A stretch of DNA of 64,000 nt from Shewanella holmiensis (GTDB lineage Bacteria > Pseudomonadota > Gammaproteobacteria > Enterobacterales > Shewanellaceae), in contig NZ_JAMTCD010000014.1 of assembly GCF_025370255.1 (NCBI RefSeq), positions 1 to 64,000 on the forward strand, written 5' to 3'. Under the pieces are notes generated by a model that saw only the letters and a list, made by a program, of their open reading frames with translations, ran no database searches and was not told where the DNA came from. The translations under genes were made by a program, and so were the position numbers. Positions 42,555 to 52,199 of this stretch are shown in pieces. How positions within the stretch are numbered: the first letter of the stretch is position 1; each line of letters starts with the position of its first letter.

Positions 42555-43166
42555 TTAAGCGGCATGTTTACGCGGTTGAACTAATCCACTGATAAAATGG
42601 GGTCTGGCCTTAAGTAAGTGTGACAGTTCTTCTTGAGTTGGCTCCCCTGCTGGTAAGCGCAGCACATCACGGTTTAAGTAAATTCTCGCCGCCATCGAAA
42701 TCTTATACTCAGCGGTAGGTCCTTGAATGGCGTAATGACGCTCGTTACCCAATTTTTCCAGAATATTAGTATGCAATAAACTTTTTACCGCTAACTCATT
42801 TTGCGGTAATGCTAATATTGTTGCACCTTGAAGGAAAAACTCTCTTAATAGTGCGCGTTCTGCAGGATCAAGTAACTTTACTTTCGCTTCAATGGTTTCA
42901 ACGGTGCGTTTTTGGCGTAAATATTGAATTGATTCATCAGCAACAAAGCTAACGAGTTGGCTTAAAAAGTATGCTGCACCAACGATTAACCCAAACCCGA
43001 TAATAAAACTATATTGGGTTACGACCTCAGCTAAAGCCAATTTTTCTAATAAGGCTTTCGGGGAAAATAACAATGCCAAACATGCAATGACCAACCACAA
43101 CATCACACTCATAAAAGTGCGCTTTGCATTGCTTAAGCTAATCGCTTTTATCATCACTTCTTTCAT
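42555..43166 (-). CDS. SieB-like superinfection-exclusion family protein
   Basis: A 203-residue protein with two N-terminal membrane helices (FMSVMLWLVIACLALLFS and YSFIIGFGLIVGAAYFLS) and a cytoplasmic helical/winged tail (LLDPAERALLREFFLQGATI). This layout resembles the superinfection-exclusion B (SieB) family, named for the lambda protein that aborts infection by other phages. Homologues in ordinary chromosomes may have unrelated roles. It lies in core DNA without adjoining phage genes. The family call rests on pattern memory. Confidence 0.6.
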   Translation of the reverse strand: MKEVMIKAISLSNAKRTFMSVMLWLVIACLALLFSPKALLEKLALAEVVTQYSFIIGFGLIVGAAYFLSQLVSFVADESIQYLRQKRTVETIEAKVKLLDPAERALLREFFLQGATILALPQNELAVKSLLHTNILEKLGNERHYAIQGPTAEYKISMAARIYLNRDVLRLPAGEPTQEELSHLLKARPHFISGLVQPRKHAA

Positions 43167-43342
43167 ATACCACCCACAGTGTCAGAATTTTGAACGCCTA
43201 CGGTGTTAAAGCAAAAGTAATGCCACATTGATATATAAAAACAATTAAAATTGAGCATTAAACTTCGAGATTAAAGGTGGCTTAAAACGTTTTTATGCAC
43301 TAACTTATTTATATAAGCACTTAGAATAATTAAATAAATGCC

Positions 43343-44977
43343 ATGCTAAGATTTTCAGGACAACTATTAACTAGCCCTATTGGTCGCAAGCTAATGCTTT
43401 CGATTGTGCTTTTTAGTTCTCTCATCACTCTGCTTACCACTGTTTATCAGCTATTCAATGACTACAATGGCGATGTCAGCCGAATTGACCGAGCATTCTC
43501 AAGCATTGAAAAAGTAAACTTAGAAGTACTCGCTGCCAGTATTTGGGTTATCGATGAGCGATTAATCAACACTCAGATAGACGGTTTAAGTCAATTACCT
43601 GACATTACCTATATTTCCATCAAAGACGATAGCGGCCAAGAATGGCAAGCCGGTAAATACCAACAAACCTCCACGATTGAAAAGCAATTCGATCTTATTT
43701 ATACCAATTCTAGCGATATAAAAGTGGGTACTTTGTATGTTCAAGCTGACTTAAACATTATTTACGACCGACTCTATGACAAAGCCATTTTAATTTTACT
43801 GTCCAATGCGATAAAAACTTTTTTAGTGGCAGGTTTCATTCTTTTCTTGGTATGGCTGAATATTACCCAACACCTATTAAAGCTCAGTCAATATTGCGAC
43901 CGGATTAGCCTAGAAAAGCCATTCGAACCATTGCAATTTGCTCATAAAGACAAAGATGAATTTGCTTTAGTTGCTAATGCGATCAACACCATGCAGCAAC
44001 AAGTTCGAGCATCATTTGCTGATGTGCAAGAATCTAAAAATGCCCTACAAAATGCATTAGAAGATCGCGAACGCTTACTAAAGCTAGAACGTAGTTACAA
44101 AGACGAGTTAGCAAGACAGGTTAAAGAGCAAACTAAAGAGTTAGAGCAATCTTTACTGATCCTAAAGCGCGCGCAGCAAGTGTTAGTTGAGCAAGAAAAA
44201 ATGGCCGCTCTTGGTGGTTTAGTATCAGGTTTAGCCCATGAAATTAACACCCCTATCGGCATTTGCCTCACAGCGGCAAGCTCCCAGTTGTCGCATGTTG
44301 AAGATCTCATTAAGCTTATTCACAGTGAACACGCTACATTAGAAGAAATAAATCGAATACTGGAAGAATACCAACAAAGTTGTCAACTGATTGTTAACAA
44401 CATAACCCGTGCCAGCACCTTAATTCAAAAATTCAAAACCGTCGCTGCTGAACAACGACATGAAAAAAATACTCAATTTAATCTCAAACAGCAACTCGAA
44501 GACATTGTTGACTCCACACAGATTATGTTTTCACCACAGCACGTTGATATCAAGATGAATGTTGATGCTGAGTTAGAGGTAAATAGTAACCTTAATTTGC
44601 TCAATCAAATTATCGGTAACATTATTTCAAATGCTTACACCCATGCTTTTAGAGGAATAGAAGATAGTCGGATATTCATAAATGCCTGTATTGATAATGA
44701 TATGATAAACATTGAAATTCAAAACAATGGTTTAAGCATTCCCAAAGAAGTGGCCGATCATATGTTCGAACCTTTTTTTACTACTACCCGTAACAAAGGT
44801 GGGATTGGGTTAGGATTGGCGGCCGCCTTTAATGCAGCGACACTGATCCAGGGAAGTATTCGTTTTGAGCCACTTTCTCCTTTAGGTGGGCCTATGTTTA
44901 TTGTCAGTTTCCCCTATACTTTGCACCCACTATTAAATGATGACAGCGTTTTTATTGATGACGGTAATGTCGATTAA
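43343..44977 (+). CDS. Orphan membrane sensor histidine kinase
   Basis: A 544-residue kinase: a membrane helix near residue 25 (LSIVLFSSLITLLTTVYQL), a periplasmic sensor, a second helix (NAIKTFLVAGFILFLVWLN), a HAMP-like segment, a coiled coil, the phosphoacceptor His in GLAHEINTPIG (about 300) and an ATPase domain with the N box NIISNAYTHAF and G box GIGLGLAAAF. No response regulator is next to it, so the partner is unknown. Its ligand cannot be inferred. Confidence 0.93.
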   Translation: MLRFSGQLLTSPIGRKLMLSIVLFSSLITLLTTVYQLFNDYNGDVSRIDRAFSSIEKVNLEVLAASIWVIDERLINTQIDGLSQLPDITYISIKDDSGQEWQAGKYQQTSTIEKQFDLIYTNSSDIKVGTLYVQADLNIIYDRLYDKAILILLSNAIKTFLVAGFILFLVWLNITQHLLKLSQYCDRISLEKPFEPLQFAHKDKDEFALVANAINTMQQQVRASFADVQESKNALQNALEDRERLLKLERSYKDELARQVKEQTKELEQSLLILKRAQQVLVEQEKMAALGGLVSGLAHEINTPIGICLTAASSQLSHVEDLIKLIHSEHATLEEINRILEEYQQSCQLIVNNITRASTLIQKFKTVAAEQRHEKNTQFNLKQQLEDIVDSTQIMFSPQHVDIKMNVDAELEVNSNLNLLNQIIGNIISNAYTHAFRGIEDSRIFINACIDNDMINIEIQNNGLSIPKEVADHMFEPFFTTTRNKGGIGLGLAAAFNAATLIQGSIRFEPLSPLGGPMFIVSFPYTLHPLLNDDSVFIDDGNVD

Positions 44978-44984
44978 TCACCGA

Positions 44985-45048
44985 GCCATTGATTAACCAA
45001 GCAATTGATTAACCAAGCCATTGATTAACCAAGCCATTGATTAACCAA
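44985..45048. repeat. Four tandem copies of a 16-bp repeat after the kinase gene
   Basis: GCCATTGATTAACCAA (one copy with A for C at position three) four times in direct order, beginning just after the kinase stop codon at 44977. Each unit contains TTGATTAACCAA. Confidence 0.9.
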
Positions 45049-45252
45049 GCAACGCGACTCACTTTTAAAACCTTAAGCCAGGTAAGAAACAAGATTGACA
45101 CAAGATTCAATCATATGACTGACAGCCAAGGTTTACACTGATAACAAAGCAAGTTTACTTGCCAGTAATGAGTCTATTGCGAGTGAATCAAAGGCTGCGA
45201 GTGGTGCAACAGGCTGTTTGATTTGCATTCGTTAGCGAATTAAAGTTAGTGA

Positions 45253-46053
45253 CTATTTGGCTGCTAACTTTGCTAACACTCTACTTGCTGCCATAAAGCC
45301 AAAGGTGCCAGTGACCATAGTGACAGCGCCAAAACCCGAAGCACAATCCATTCTCATACTTCCCTCTGCTGTCGCTTTTGTCGCACATACACTACCATCG
45401 GCTTGCGGATAAACTAAATGCTGAGTAGAAAACACGGCATCTACAGCAAAGCGTCGTTGAACATTTTTACTAAATCCATATTCTTTGCGCAAAATACTCC
45501 GTACTTTTGCCAACAATGGATCTTGTACTGTTTTTGCTAAATCGGTTACTTGAATTTGACTAGGATCTGTTTGGCCACCAGCACCACCAATCGTCACCAG
45601 CGGTAATTTATTCCGTTTACAGTGGGCAATTAACGCTGCTTTTTGTTTAACCGCATCAATACAATCAACCACGTAACTAATGGTTTTATGTTGAGGATCT
45701 TGGCGGGGGAAATAATCATTGAGGTTATCTAAAGTAACAAAGTCTTCAATCTCATTAACTTTACATTCAGGATTAATAGCCAAAATACGTTGCGCCATTA
45801 CTTCAACTTTTGACCGTCCAATTGTGTCTGCAGTAGCATGAATTTGACGATTGGTATTAGTGACACAAATATCATCTAAATCGATAAGAGTCATTTGCCC
45901 AATGCCGCTTCTAGCTAGCGATTCAGCGGCCCATGTTCCTACACCACCGATCCCCACAATAACAACATGTGCTTCAGCAAAGGTATTCAATGCCGCTTGT
46001 CCATACAAACGCCCAATACCCGCAAATCGATTTACATATGCTTCTGACAACAT
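45253..46053 (-). CDS. tcdA: tRNA threonylcarbamoyladenosine dehydratase TcdA (CsdL)
   Basis: An E1-like, ATP-using enzyme of 266 residues that cyclises t6A at tRNA position 37. The ThiF fold shows GIGGVGTWAAESLARSGIG (nucleotide loop), DLDDICVTNTNRQI, then DCIDAVKQKAALI and the tail FGAVTMVTGTFGFMAAS. It works with CsdA/CsdE sulfur carriers elsewhere. Length is that of E. coli TcdA. Confidence 0.95.
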   Translation of the reverse strand: MLSEAYVNRFAGIGRLYGQAALNTFAEAHVVIVGIGGVGTWAAESLARSGIGQMTLIDLDDICVTNTNRQIHATADTIGRSKVEVMAQRILAINPECKVNEIEDFVTLDNLNDYFPRQDPQHKTISYVVDCIDAVKQKAALIAHCKRNKLPLVTIGGAGGQTDPSQIQVTDLAKTVQDPLLAKVRSILRKEYGFSKNVQRRFAVDAVFSTQHLVYPQADGSVCATKATAEGSMRMDCASGFGAVTMVTGTFGFMAASRVLAKLAAK

Positions 46054-46444
46054 CTTGATACCCTAAAAATAGCTCATTTTTTCCAGTCGCCTATTTTAAC
46101 TGACTCATCAGTAAAGCTAAATGCTCAAGGTTTATAAATCGGCGATAACCGTCCGCTAAAAACCTCGCTAGTCAAAGAAACCTTAGTAAATAAGATTACC
46201 CAAAGGTTATCAATTAGCAAAAAAACTGAGTTGCATTGCAATACTTTAGTAAAACGACCGTTGCGCGCCAGTTAATATATACCACCTAATTTATTGAAAA
46301 ATATATATTTTTTAAATAAAGCGCACTTTTGCTAAAACTTTTATGTCAGACTGATGTCGCTTAAAAATATCCGCTAGTGCTGATATAGCCCTGGTAATTA
46401 TAGGTCTTCAGACCATCTAATAATCACTACCTTTATAAAGGAAG
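46054..46444. other. Intergenic region upstream of the first porin
   Basis: About 390 AT-rich bases, without a gene. It should hold promoters for tcdA and the porin, including stretches of A/T (46290-46320) such as AATATATATTTTTTAAATA. Confidence 0.35.
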
Positions 46445-46450
46445 ATGAAA

Positions 46451-47503
46451 ATGAAAAAAAACCTAATCACGAGTGCAATCCTTTCATGTGCCGCGTTAAC
46501 CTCTTTTAGTGCACTCGCTTCAGGTCCTCAATTTTATGGCCGCGCTGATTTAGCATTCACCAATTCAGACTTAGGTGTTGCAACCCAGAACCAAAAAGAC
46601 GGAACCATCATTGAAAATAATTTTTCATGGTTGGGCGTAAAGGGTTCTGAAAAAATTAACGATGACGTTGAAATTCTTTACCAAATGGAATTCGGCGTAT
46701 CTAACTTTGATAATTCAGGTAACACTTTTGCCGCGCGTAATAGCTTTATTGGTGTAAAAACCGTTGCGGGTACTGCATTAGTTGGTCGTAACGACACGGT
46801 ATTCAAATCTGCAGAAGGTGGTTTTGATTTATTCGGCAATACCAACTCAGATATTGACTTACTAGTTGCTGGCCAAAACCGTGAAGCGGATGGCATCAGT
46901 TATTACTCACCAAAACTTGCTGATTTAGTCACTTTAAACGCAACTTACCTGATGGATGATAACCATGTTGATGCAAAAGGTAACAAGATTTCTGCTGATT
47001 CTATGTATGCCCTTAGTGCAACATTAGGTGATAAGGCCTTAAAATCACATAATTTCTATGCTGCAGCAGCCTATCAAGATGGTATCAGCAACATCGAAGC
47101 ATACCGTGGTGTTGTTCAGGGTAAATTTGGTAACTTCATTGTGGGTGGTCTATACCAACACAGCGAAAGCAACGATGCCGATTTAGAACACCTAAAAGGT
47201 AATAGCTATATTATCAACGGTGCGTACCTAATGGGTGATTGGAAATTTAAAGCATCTTTCGGTCATGATGATTCAGGTTTAGGCAAATATGTCAGCCGTT
47301 TTGTTGGTCAAAACAATGACAATCTAGCCAATGTTAACGATGTTGATTTAAAACAATTCAGCGTAGGCGCAGACTACCGTTTAAGCAAAAATACGTTAGT
47401 GTACGGTCATTACACTAAATATGATGGCGATATGCTAGTTGATACATTCAGCGCAGATCTTAACGATGATATCGTTACTGTTGGTCTTCGTCTTGATTTC
47501 TAA
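46451..47503 (+). CDS. OmpC-like gram-negative porin, first of a tandem pair
   Basis: Outer membrane trimeric porin, 350 residues. The signal peptide (KKNLITSAILSCAALTSFSA) precedes the mature start SGPQFYGRADLAF, and 16 strands end in the aromatic DIVTVGLRLDF. The ATG at 46451 is preferred to 46445 because AAGGAAG lies six bases before it. Its paralogue follows at 47920. Loop 3 region GNTNSDIDLLVAGQNREADG is shared with the paralogue. Substrate preference cannot be read. Confidence 0.95.
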   Translation: MKKNLITSAILSCAALTSFSALASGPQFYGRADLAFTNSDLGVATQNQKDGTIIENNFSWLGVKGSEKINDDVEILYQMEFGVSNFDNSGNTFAARNSFIGVKTVAGTALVGRNDTVFKSAEGGFDLFGNTNSDIDLLVAGQNREADGISYYSPKLADLVTLNATYLMDDNHVDAKGNKISADSMYALSATLGDKALKSHNFYAAAAYQDGISNIEAYRGVVQGKFGNFIVGGLYQHSESNDADLEHLKGNSYIINGAYLMGDWKFKASFGHDDSGLGKYVSRFVGQNNDNLANVNDVDLKQFSVGADYRLSKNTLVYGHYTKYDGDMLVDTFSADLNDDIVTVGLRLDF

Positions 47504-47522
47504 AGACTAAACCTTCTTGATT

Positions 47523-47551
47523 AAAGCGGCCAAGTTGGCCGCTTTTTTTAT
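47523..47551 (+). terminator. Terminator after the first porin
   Basis: Stem AAAGCGGCC/GGCCGCTTT with a short loop and T residues. Confidence 0.9.
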
Positions 47552-47919
47552 ATCTGTATCTAACTGGAGAGCCGTACTGACCTGGCACACAAACTGCTAT
47601 TTAGCTAGCGTACATTTATCACAATCTACCCCATTTTGAATGCTACCTCGACGATACAGAATGTTATTTTAACAATCACAGCCTGAATAGTAGAAAATGC
47701 TATCAAGGTGTTAATAATGGCAACAAATGATCTAACCGGTCACATTTAGGCGTTAATTCTTAACTCAAGATTAAAAAATTTGATCTATACCACAATTTGT
47801 CATCTTCAAAACTGTAAAATCCCATACTAGATTGTTACATAGTCGTTTACGGCATAAGTCAATATTAAAACCATTCTTAAAATGGAATCATAGAACATCT
47901 TGTTCTGGGAGTATGAAAG
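47552..47919. other. Intergenic region between the porins
   Basis: About 370 bases with no gene. It separates the two porins by a terminator and an independent promoter region, so they are not co-transcribed and could be regulated differently. Confidence 0.4.
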
Positions 47920-48951
47920 ATGAAAAAAACCTTACTATCTGCATCAGTGGCATCAATACTAGCAATCACCTCATTTGGTGCACTTGCTGACGGCCCTGAC
48001 TTTTATGGTCGCTTAGAGCTTGCTGTAACTACTACCGATACAGGCGCAACCTTACAGAGCGGCACCAATGGTGTTACTGTAGGCGAAAGTGGTACTTATT
48101 TTGAAAACAACTTTTCAAACGTGGGTGTGAAAGGTGCCGAAAAGATTGCTGATGGTGTTGAAGTTTTATACCAAATGGAATTCCAAGTAGAAAACACCTC
48201 TGGTTCTGGTGATACTTTTAAAGCTCGTAATACTTTCTTAGGCTTAAAAACTGCTGCAGGTTCACTTTTAGTGGGTCGTAATGACACAGTATTCAAGCAA
48301 GCTGAAGGTGGTGTAGACGTATTTGGTAACACTAACGCTGACGTAGACCGTTTGGTTAGTGGTCAAACTCGTAGTGCAGATGGTGTTTGGTACTACTCAC
48401 CAGTTATTGCTGACTTACTTACCTTAAATGCAACATACTTAATGGAAGATAATCAAGATTCTGATGATTCTCAATATGCATTAAGCGTTACATTAGGTGA
48501 CAAAGCACTAGCTAAGCATAGCTACTATTTAGCGGGAGCTTACAATAAAGCTATCGGTGGTGTTGATGCATACCGCGCTGTAGGTCAAGTTAAGTTAGGC
48601 GACTTTAAAATTGGTGGTTTATTCCAAAACTCAGAAAGCGTAACTAATAGTGACATCGACGGGAACACTTACTTTGTTAATGCTGTTTACAACATAAATG
48701 GTGTAAACTTAAAAGTAGAGTATGGTCAAGATGAAGCTGGCTTTGGTAAGTACTACAAATCATTAGGTCAAGCAGGTGCTGATGATATCAACGTACAAAA
48801 TATCACTCTTGGTGCTGACTATCGTATCGCTAAATCAACCTTAGTATTTGCTCACTATGCAATGTACGAAGGTGACTTTACAGATGCCAACGTTAAAACT
48901 GATTTAAAAGATGACAACGTATTCTCTGTGGGCGTACGTTACGACTTCTAA
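47920..48951 (+). CDS. OmpC-like gram-negative porin, second of a tandem pair
   Basis: A 343-residue porin paralogous to the preceding one. Signal peptide (KKTLLSASVASILAITSFGA), start DGPDFYGRLELAV, the GNTNADVDRLVSGQTRSADG loop 3 equivalent, and terminal FSVGVRYDF agree. It differs most in surface-loop positions, including an inserted TTDTGATLQSGTNGVTVGES near the N-terminus. Own promoter and terminator. Likely arose by tandem duplication and diverged in the exposed loops. Confidence 0.95.
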   Translation: MKKTLLSASVASILAITSFGALADGPDFYGRLELAVTTTDTGATLQSGTNGVTVGESGTYFENNFSNVGVKGAEKIADGVEVLYQMEFQVENTSGSGDTFKARNTFLGLKTAAGSLLVGRNDTVFKQAEGGVDVFGNTNADVDRLVSGQTRSADGVWYYSPVIADLLTLNATYLMEDNQDSDDSQYALSVTLGDKALAKHSYYLAGAYNKAIGGVDAYRAVGQVKLGDFKIGGLFQNSESVTNSDIDGNTYFVNAVYNINGVNLKVEYGQDEAGFGKYYKSLGQAGADDINVQNITLGADYRIAKSTLVFAHYAMYEGDFTDANVKTDLKDDNVFSVGVRYDF

Positions 48952-48974
48952 TCTTATTAAAGATTAAAGCATTT

Positions 48975-48998
48975 AGGCGACCTATTGGTCGCCTTTTT
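48975..48998 (+). terminator. Terminator after the second porin
   Basis: Stem AGGCGACC/GGTCGCCT with a 4-base loop and a T run. Confidence 0.9.
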
Positions 48999-49055
48999 AT
49001 TGGTACATTTTGGGGGTGAGTTAAACCTATAAGGGTAACTATATCTTTGCAATCG

Positions 49056-49715
49056 CTATACTTTACGAGTCAATCGATAAGCCGCTTCGTTTAACCAAGG
49101 TACTTGCTTATTTACAAAACGCGGATTTTCAGCCAACACATCTTCACAACACAGCAATGTGACCTCAAAATACGGTGCTAAATATTGTTCAATCCACTCT
49201 TGGCTGACCGCAAATGGTGGCCCTTTTAAGGTATCTTGCGGATAATCTAAGGTAATCAGCAGTCCAGACACATTGGCAGGAATCAGCTTTGCTAAGGTGG
49301 TGGCATATTGCTGACGCATAGTTTCAGGCCAGGCAATTAATGCAGCTCGATCGTAAAAGCCCCTAATATCGGCAGTCTCACTAAGGTCAATGGTAAAGAT
49401 ATCCCCTTGAATAAGCTCAATTTGATCAGCGCTAAAAAATTGGTGTTGATGTTTAGACTCTACTTGAAAAGGTAGCTGGTTTTCTTCAAAAAACTGCTCA
49501 ATGGCGGTTTGGCTGAGTTCACAACCTTGCACCTGATGCCCTTGCTCAGCCAAATAACACATGTCTAACGATTTGCCACATAGCGGAACGAAAATTTTAC
49601 TGTTTGCAGCCATGCCTAATTCAGGCCAAAATCGAATTAAAAAAGGATTCACTTGCGGCTGGTGAAAGCCAATCTGTTGCATCTGCCATTTTTCATGCCA
49701 AAACTGAGGGTCCAT
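49056..49715 (-). CDS. tpm: Thiopurine S-methyltransferase family protein
   Basis: SAM-dependent enzyme of 219 residues. The start DPQFWHEKWQMQQIGFHQPQ and FVPLCGKSLDMCYLAEQGHQ are the hallmark of bacterial Tpm, followed by IRGFYDRAALIAWPETMR. It methylates thiols, and in some bacteria confers tellurite or selenite resistance. Standard length; alone on this strand. Confidence 0.95.
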   Translation of the reverse strand: MDPQFWHEKWQMQQIGFHQPQVNPFLIRFWPELGMAANSKIFVPLCGKSLDMCYLAEQGHQVQGCELSQTAIEQFFEENQLPFQVESKHQHQFFSADQIELIQGDIFTIDLSETADIRGFYDRAALIAWPETMRQQYATTLAKLIPANVSGLLITLDYPQDTLKGPPFAVSQEWIEQYLAPYFEVTLLCCEDVLAENPRFVNKQVPWLNEAAYRLTRKV

Positions 49716-49802
49716 CTTTGTTTCTCCAGCGAATAAATTTGCTGGCTCACTTTATAAGCTTGAATCAACAGAAGCAACTTAATCATCTTGCTATTCGTTT
49801 AA

Positions 49803-50147
49803 CTACTCCCCTTTCAGGGTTAGCTGGACTTTACGTAACCAGACACAATTTTCACACTGGCAATTTCGACGTGATAAATGGTGCGGCGACAAACTCGAAT
49901 CAACAAAATCAACCGCAACTAGAATTTGCTGCTTCAAATCTTCTATAGACTTCTCCTCCATGGCGACCATTTCATCATTATGATTAATCCACACACACTC
50001 TTCTCCCTGATGGCAGGTAACGCATTGCTCATCTGAAGAGTTAAAAAATACGGCATGGGGACAATGAGTCACTTCCATCGACTTCAAAATACGTGTTCGA
50101 GGAAAGTCAAATAGTTGAATTAAATCTGCTTTTTTGATATTTGACAT
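49803..50147 (-). CDS. Small Cys-rich protein, unknown
   Basis: A 114-residue protein with six or more Cys in two clusters: ECVTCHQGEEC-like (QCVTCHQGEECVWI, residues about 40-55) and NCQCENCVWLR near the C-terminus, plus CPHAVF. The arrangement could bind zinc or a metal cluster, though a CTCH motif without signal peptide argues against heme. It is not recognised. It lies 88 bases beyond tpm on the same strand. Confidence 0.65.
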   Translation of the reverse strand: MSNIKKADLIQLFDFPRTRILKSMEVTHCPHAVFFNSSDEQCVTCHQGEECVWINHNDEMVAMEEKSIEDLKQQILVAVDFVDSSLSPHHLSRRNCQCENCVWLRKVQLTLKGE

Positions 50148-50319
50148 AAGTGTCTCCCTGTAAAAGCTTTGATTGAATCTACCTTAATCTTACCGATTAC
50201 ATGTGTTAACTAAATTGATACACATCAAGGTTTACTTAACCAATAAAATTAGTTAGGAAGCCCTTGAAGTCAAAGCCAGATAAGGATTAAATAACTGAAG
50301 CACATTAAGGGGATATCAT

Positions 50320-52128
50320 TTGCAAACGCCGCAATTACAGCAGTTTTATATTAACGAAGAACAGTCGATTTATTTGCTCAAAGCCAATGATGCTCGCAAG
50401 CATAAAGCGTGGGTACGCTTATGTAAGCAACAGCTTAGTAAACTAGGTTATTGTGAAATCGAATTTATTGGTAAAGGTGCTTACGGCTTTGTGTTTGCTG
50501 GAATAAACAGTGTCGGTGAATCCCATGTGTTTAAGTTTTCACGCTTAACCTTACCGCAAAATATTCAAGACAGGCTGGAAGAAGAAGCCTACATGCTCAG
50601 TTTAGTTAAACATCCCAATGTACCTGCAGCCATTAAGTTTGAGCGCGTAGGCAAGCAAGGCATTTTGGTAATGGAGCGCGCCAAGGGAGAAGATTTAGAT
50701 AAAATATGCCAGCGAATGGGTGCTTTGCCAGCATCGATGATTGTCAGTATTGCTCGGCAATTGGCTAATATTTTGTACTACTTACGTAAAGGCAAGCCTT
50801 TGGTTCATGGTGATATTAAGCCATCTAATTTGGTTTATGATATCGAAACCGACCGACTATCATTAATCGATTGGGGCTCGGCGGTTTTTGCCCAGCGTGA
50901 CGAATACGATCGACCCGTGGATGACAATGTCATGTCACTAATGTCTAGCGATCAGCATCAAACCAATGCTCGTATGGGCGATGTTTACTTTATTGGAGAT
51001 GCGCAGCTTAATGGTGCATTGTCATCGGCTCGATTTGATGAGCAAGGCGTTGCGGGAACATTATATGCTTTAGCTTCAGGGCAAAGCAGCCGTTTTGGAA
51101 CTAAAATCATTCCCGCCACCAGCATAGGCTTACCCATTGAATTGGCAAAAACCTTAGATGGAATGTTAAGCGACGATCCCGATTTACGCTGTCGTGCCGG
51201 TGATTACTTTTTAAAAAGTATGCGCCATAGTCATCGAATGCACTTACCTGCCATCAGCTATCTTCCGACTAAATCTGACATTCCTGTTTGGGTTCAACCT
51301 CGGACCAGAGCCATTGAAACCGTCAGCTATAGCTCTCGTAAATCGTTTCTAAAAGAACACAATGATCACGACCCCATCGCTGACATCGACGATGTGCAAG
51401 TTGATAAGTATTACCGAAACTTTATGGTGGGCATGGCAGACACAGAAAAAGGCTTTATTGCCGCCGTAGGCCGGCTTGCGCAATATCCTATTGTCGGAGG
51501 GTTGGCGATACATTGGCAATCGACAGGTGTTTATATTGATTCAAATTTAGCCACTTATGACCCCTCTCAAAAAGCGGCGCTTATCGTAGCGGTCAATAAC
51601 ATGGTTACTATGGCCAGGGGAATAAAACGCATTGGGGTATTTAAGGCGTGCTTTTTTAATGCCAAAGACACATTACATATCGAGCGTAGTAGTCCTGATA
51701 TGCCGTTTGAAGTCGGCGGTGAAATGCAGCTACCATTTGAAGTTGGCGATGTTCCCTCTTTAGAGGATAAATCACGATTACATTCTTATTTTGAAGATGG
51801 TAAAGATCCAGAAGAAAACCTCGAACTTCCGGCAGAAATCATGACCGAATTAGGCTGGTTAAATCAAATACATCATACAGGTTGTATTATCTTTGAAGCC
51901 TTACCAACACACTTAAAAATTCACAGTTATTTACGCTTACTTAACCCGCGCAAACAAGCTGCGTTTAGAGCTAGCCTTGACAGAATCATTGCCAACGCAA
52001 GCAAAATCCAAGGCCATGGGATCAGTGGATTTATGAAATTACCCTATAAAAACACCCGCCAGTTTTCTCATTTAGAAAGAAAACCAGATCTGTTTTACCC
52101 TAAAAACCCCAAACAACAAGCAAAATAA
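50320..52128 (+). CDS. Atypical serine/threonine protein kinase with C-terminal domain
   Basis: A 602-residue cytosolic kinase with a TTG start, justified by AAGGGGA six bases upstream. The Gly loop (IGKGAYGFVFAG), the HxD motif as VHGDIKPSNLVYD and the magnesium motif read as LIDWGSAVFA; Trp replaces Phe in the usual DFG. Kinase residues span about 40-300; the remaining 300 residues form a domain I do not recognise (NFMVGMADTEKGFIAAVGRL). The DWG variant can still bind metal through Asp. Not adjacent to a phosphatase, so the cognate pair is unknown. Confidence 0.8.
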   Translation: MQTPQLQQFYINEEQSIYLLKANDARKHKAWVRLCKQQLSKLGYCEIEFIGKGAYGFVFAGINSVGESHVFKFSRLTLPQNIQDRLEEEAYMLSLVKHPNVPAAIKFERVGKQGILVMERAKGEDLDKICQRMGALPASMIVSIARQLANILYYLRKGKPLVHGDIKPSNLVYDIETDRLSLIDWGSAVFAQRDEYDRPVDDNVMSLMSSDQHQTNARMGDVYFIGDAQLNGALSSARFDEQGVAGTLYALASGQSSRFGTKIIPATSIGLPIELAKTLDGMLSDDPDLRCRAGDYFLKSMRHSHRMHLPAISYLPTKSDIPVWVQPRTRAIETVSYSSRKSFLKEHNDHDPIADIDDVQVDKYYRNFMVGMADTEKGFIAAVGRLAQYPIVGGLAIHWQSTGVYIDSNLATYDPSQKAALIVAVNNMVTMARGIKRIGVFKACFFNAKDTLHIERSSPDMPFEVGGEMQLPFEVGDVPSLEDKSRLHSYFEDGKDPEENLELPAEIMTELGWLNQIHHTGCIIFEALPTHLKIHSYLRLLNPRKQAAFRASLDRIIANASKIQGHGISGFMKLPYKNTRQFSHLERKPDLFYPKNPKQQAK

Positions 52129-52160
52129 AACCGAGCTCCTAAGGTTACTCGGTTTTGTTA
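52127..52160 (+). terminator. Terminator after the kinase
   Basis: Stem AAAACCGAG/CTCGGTTTT with a 12-base loop and T-rich end. Confidence 0.7.
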
Positions 52161-52199
52161 TTCCTAATTTATAGTCAACGAAAGTGTTAGACGATAACG

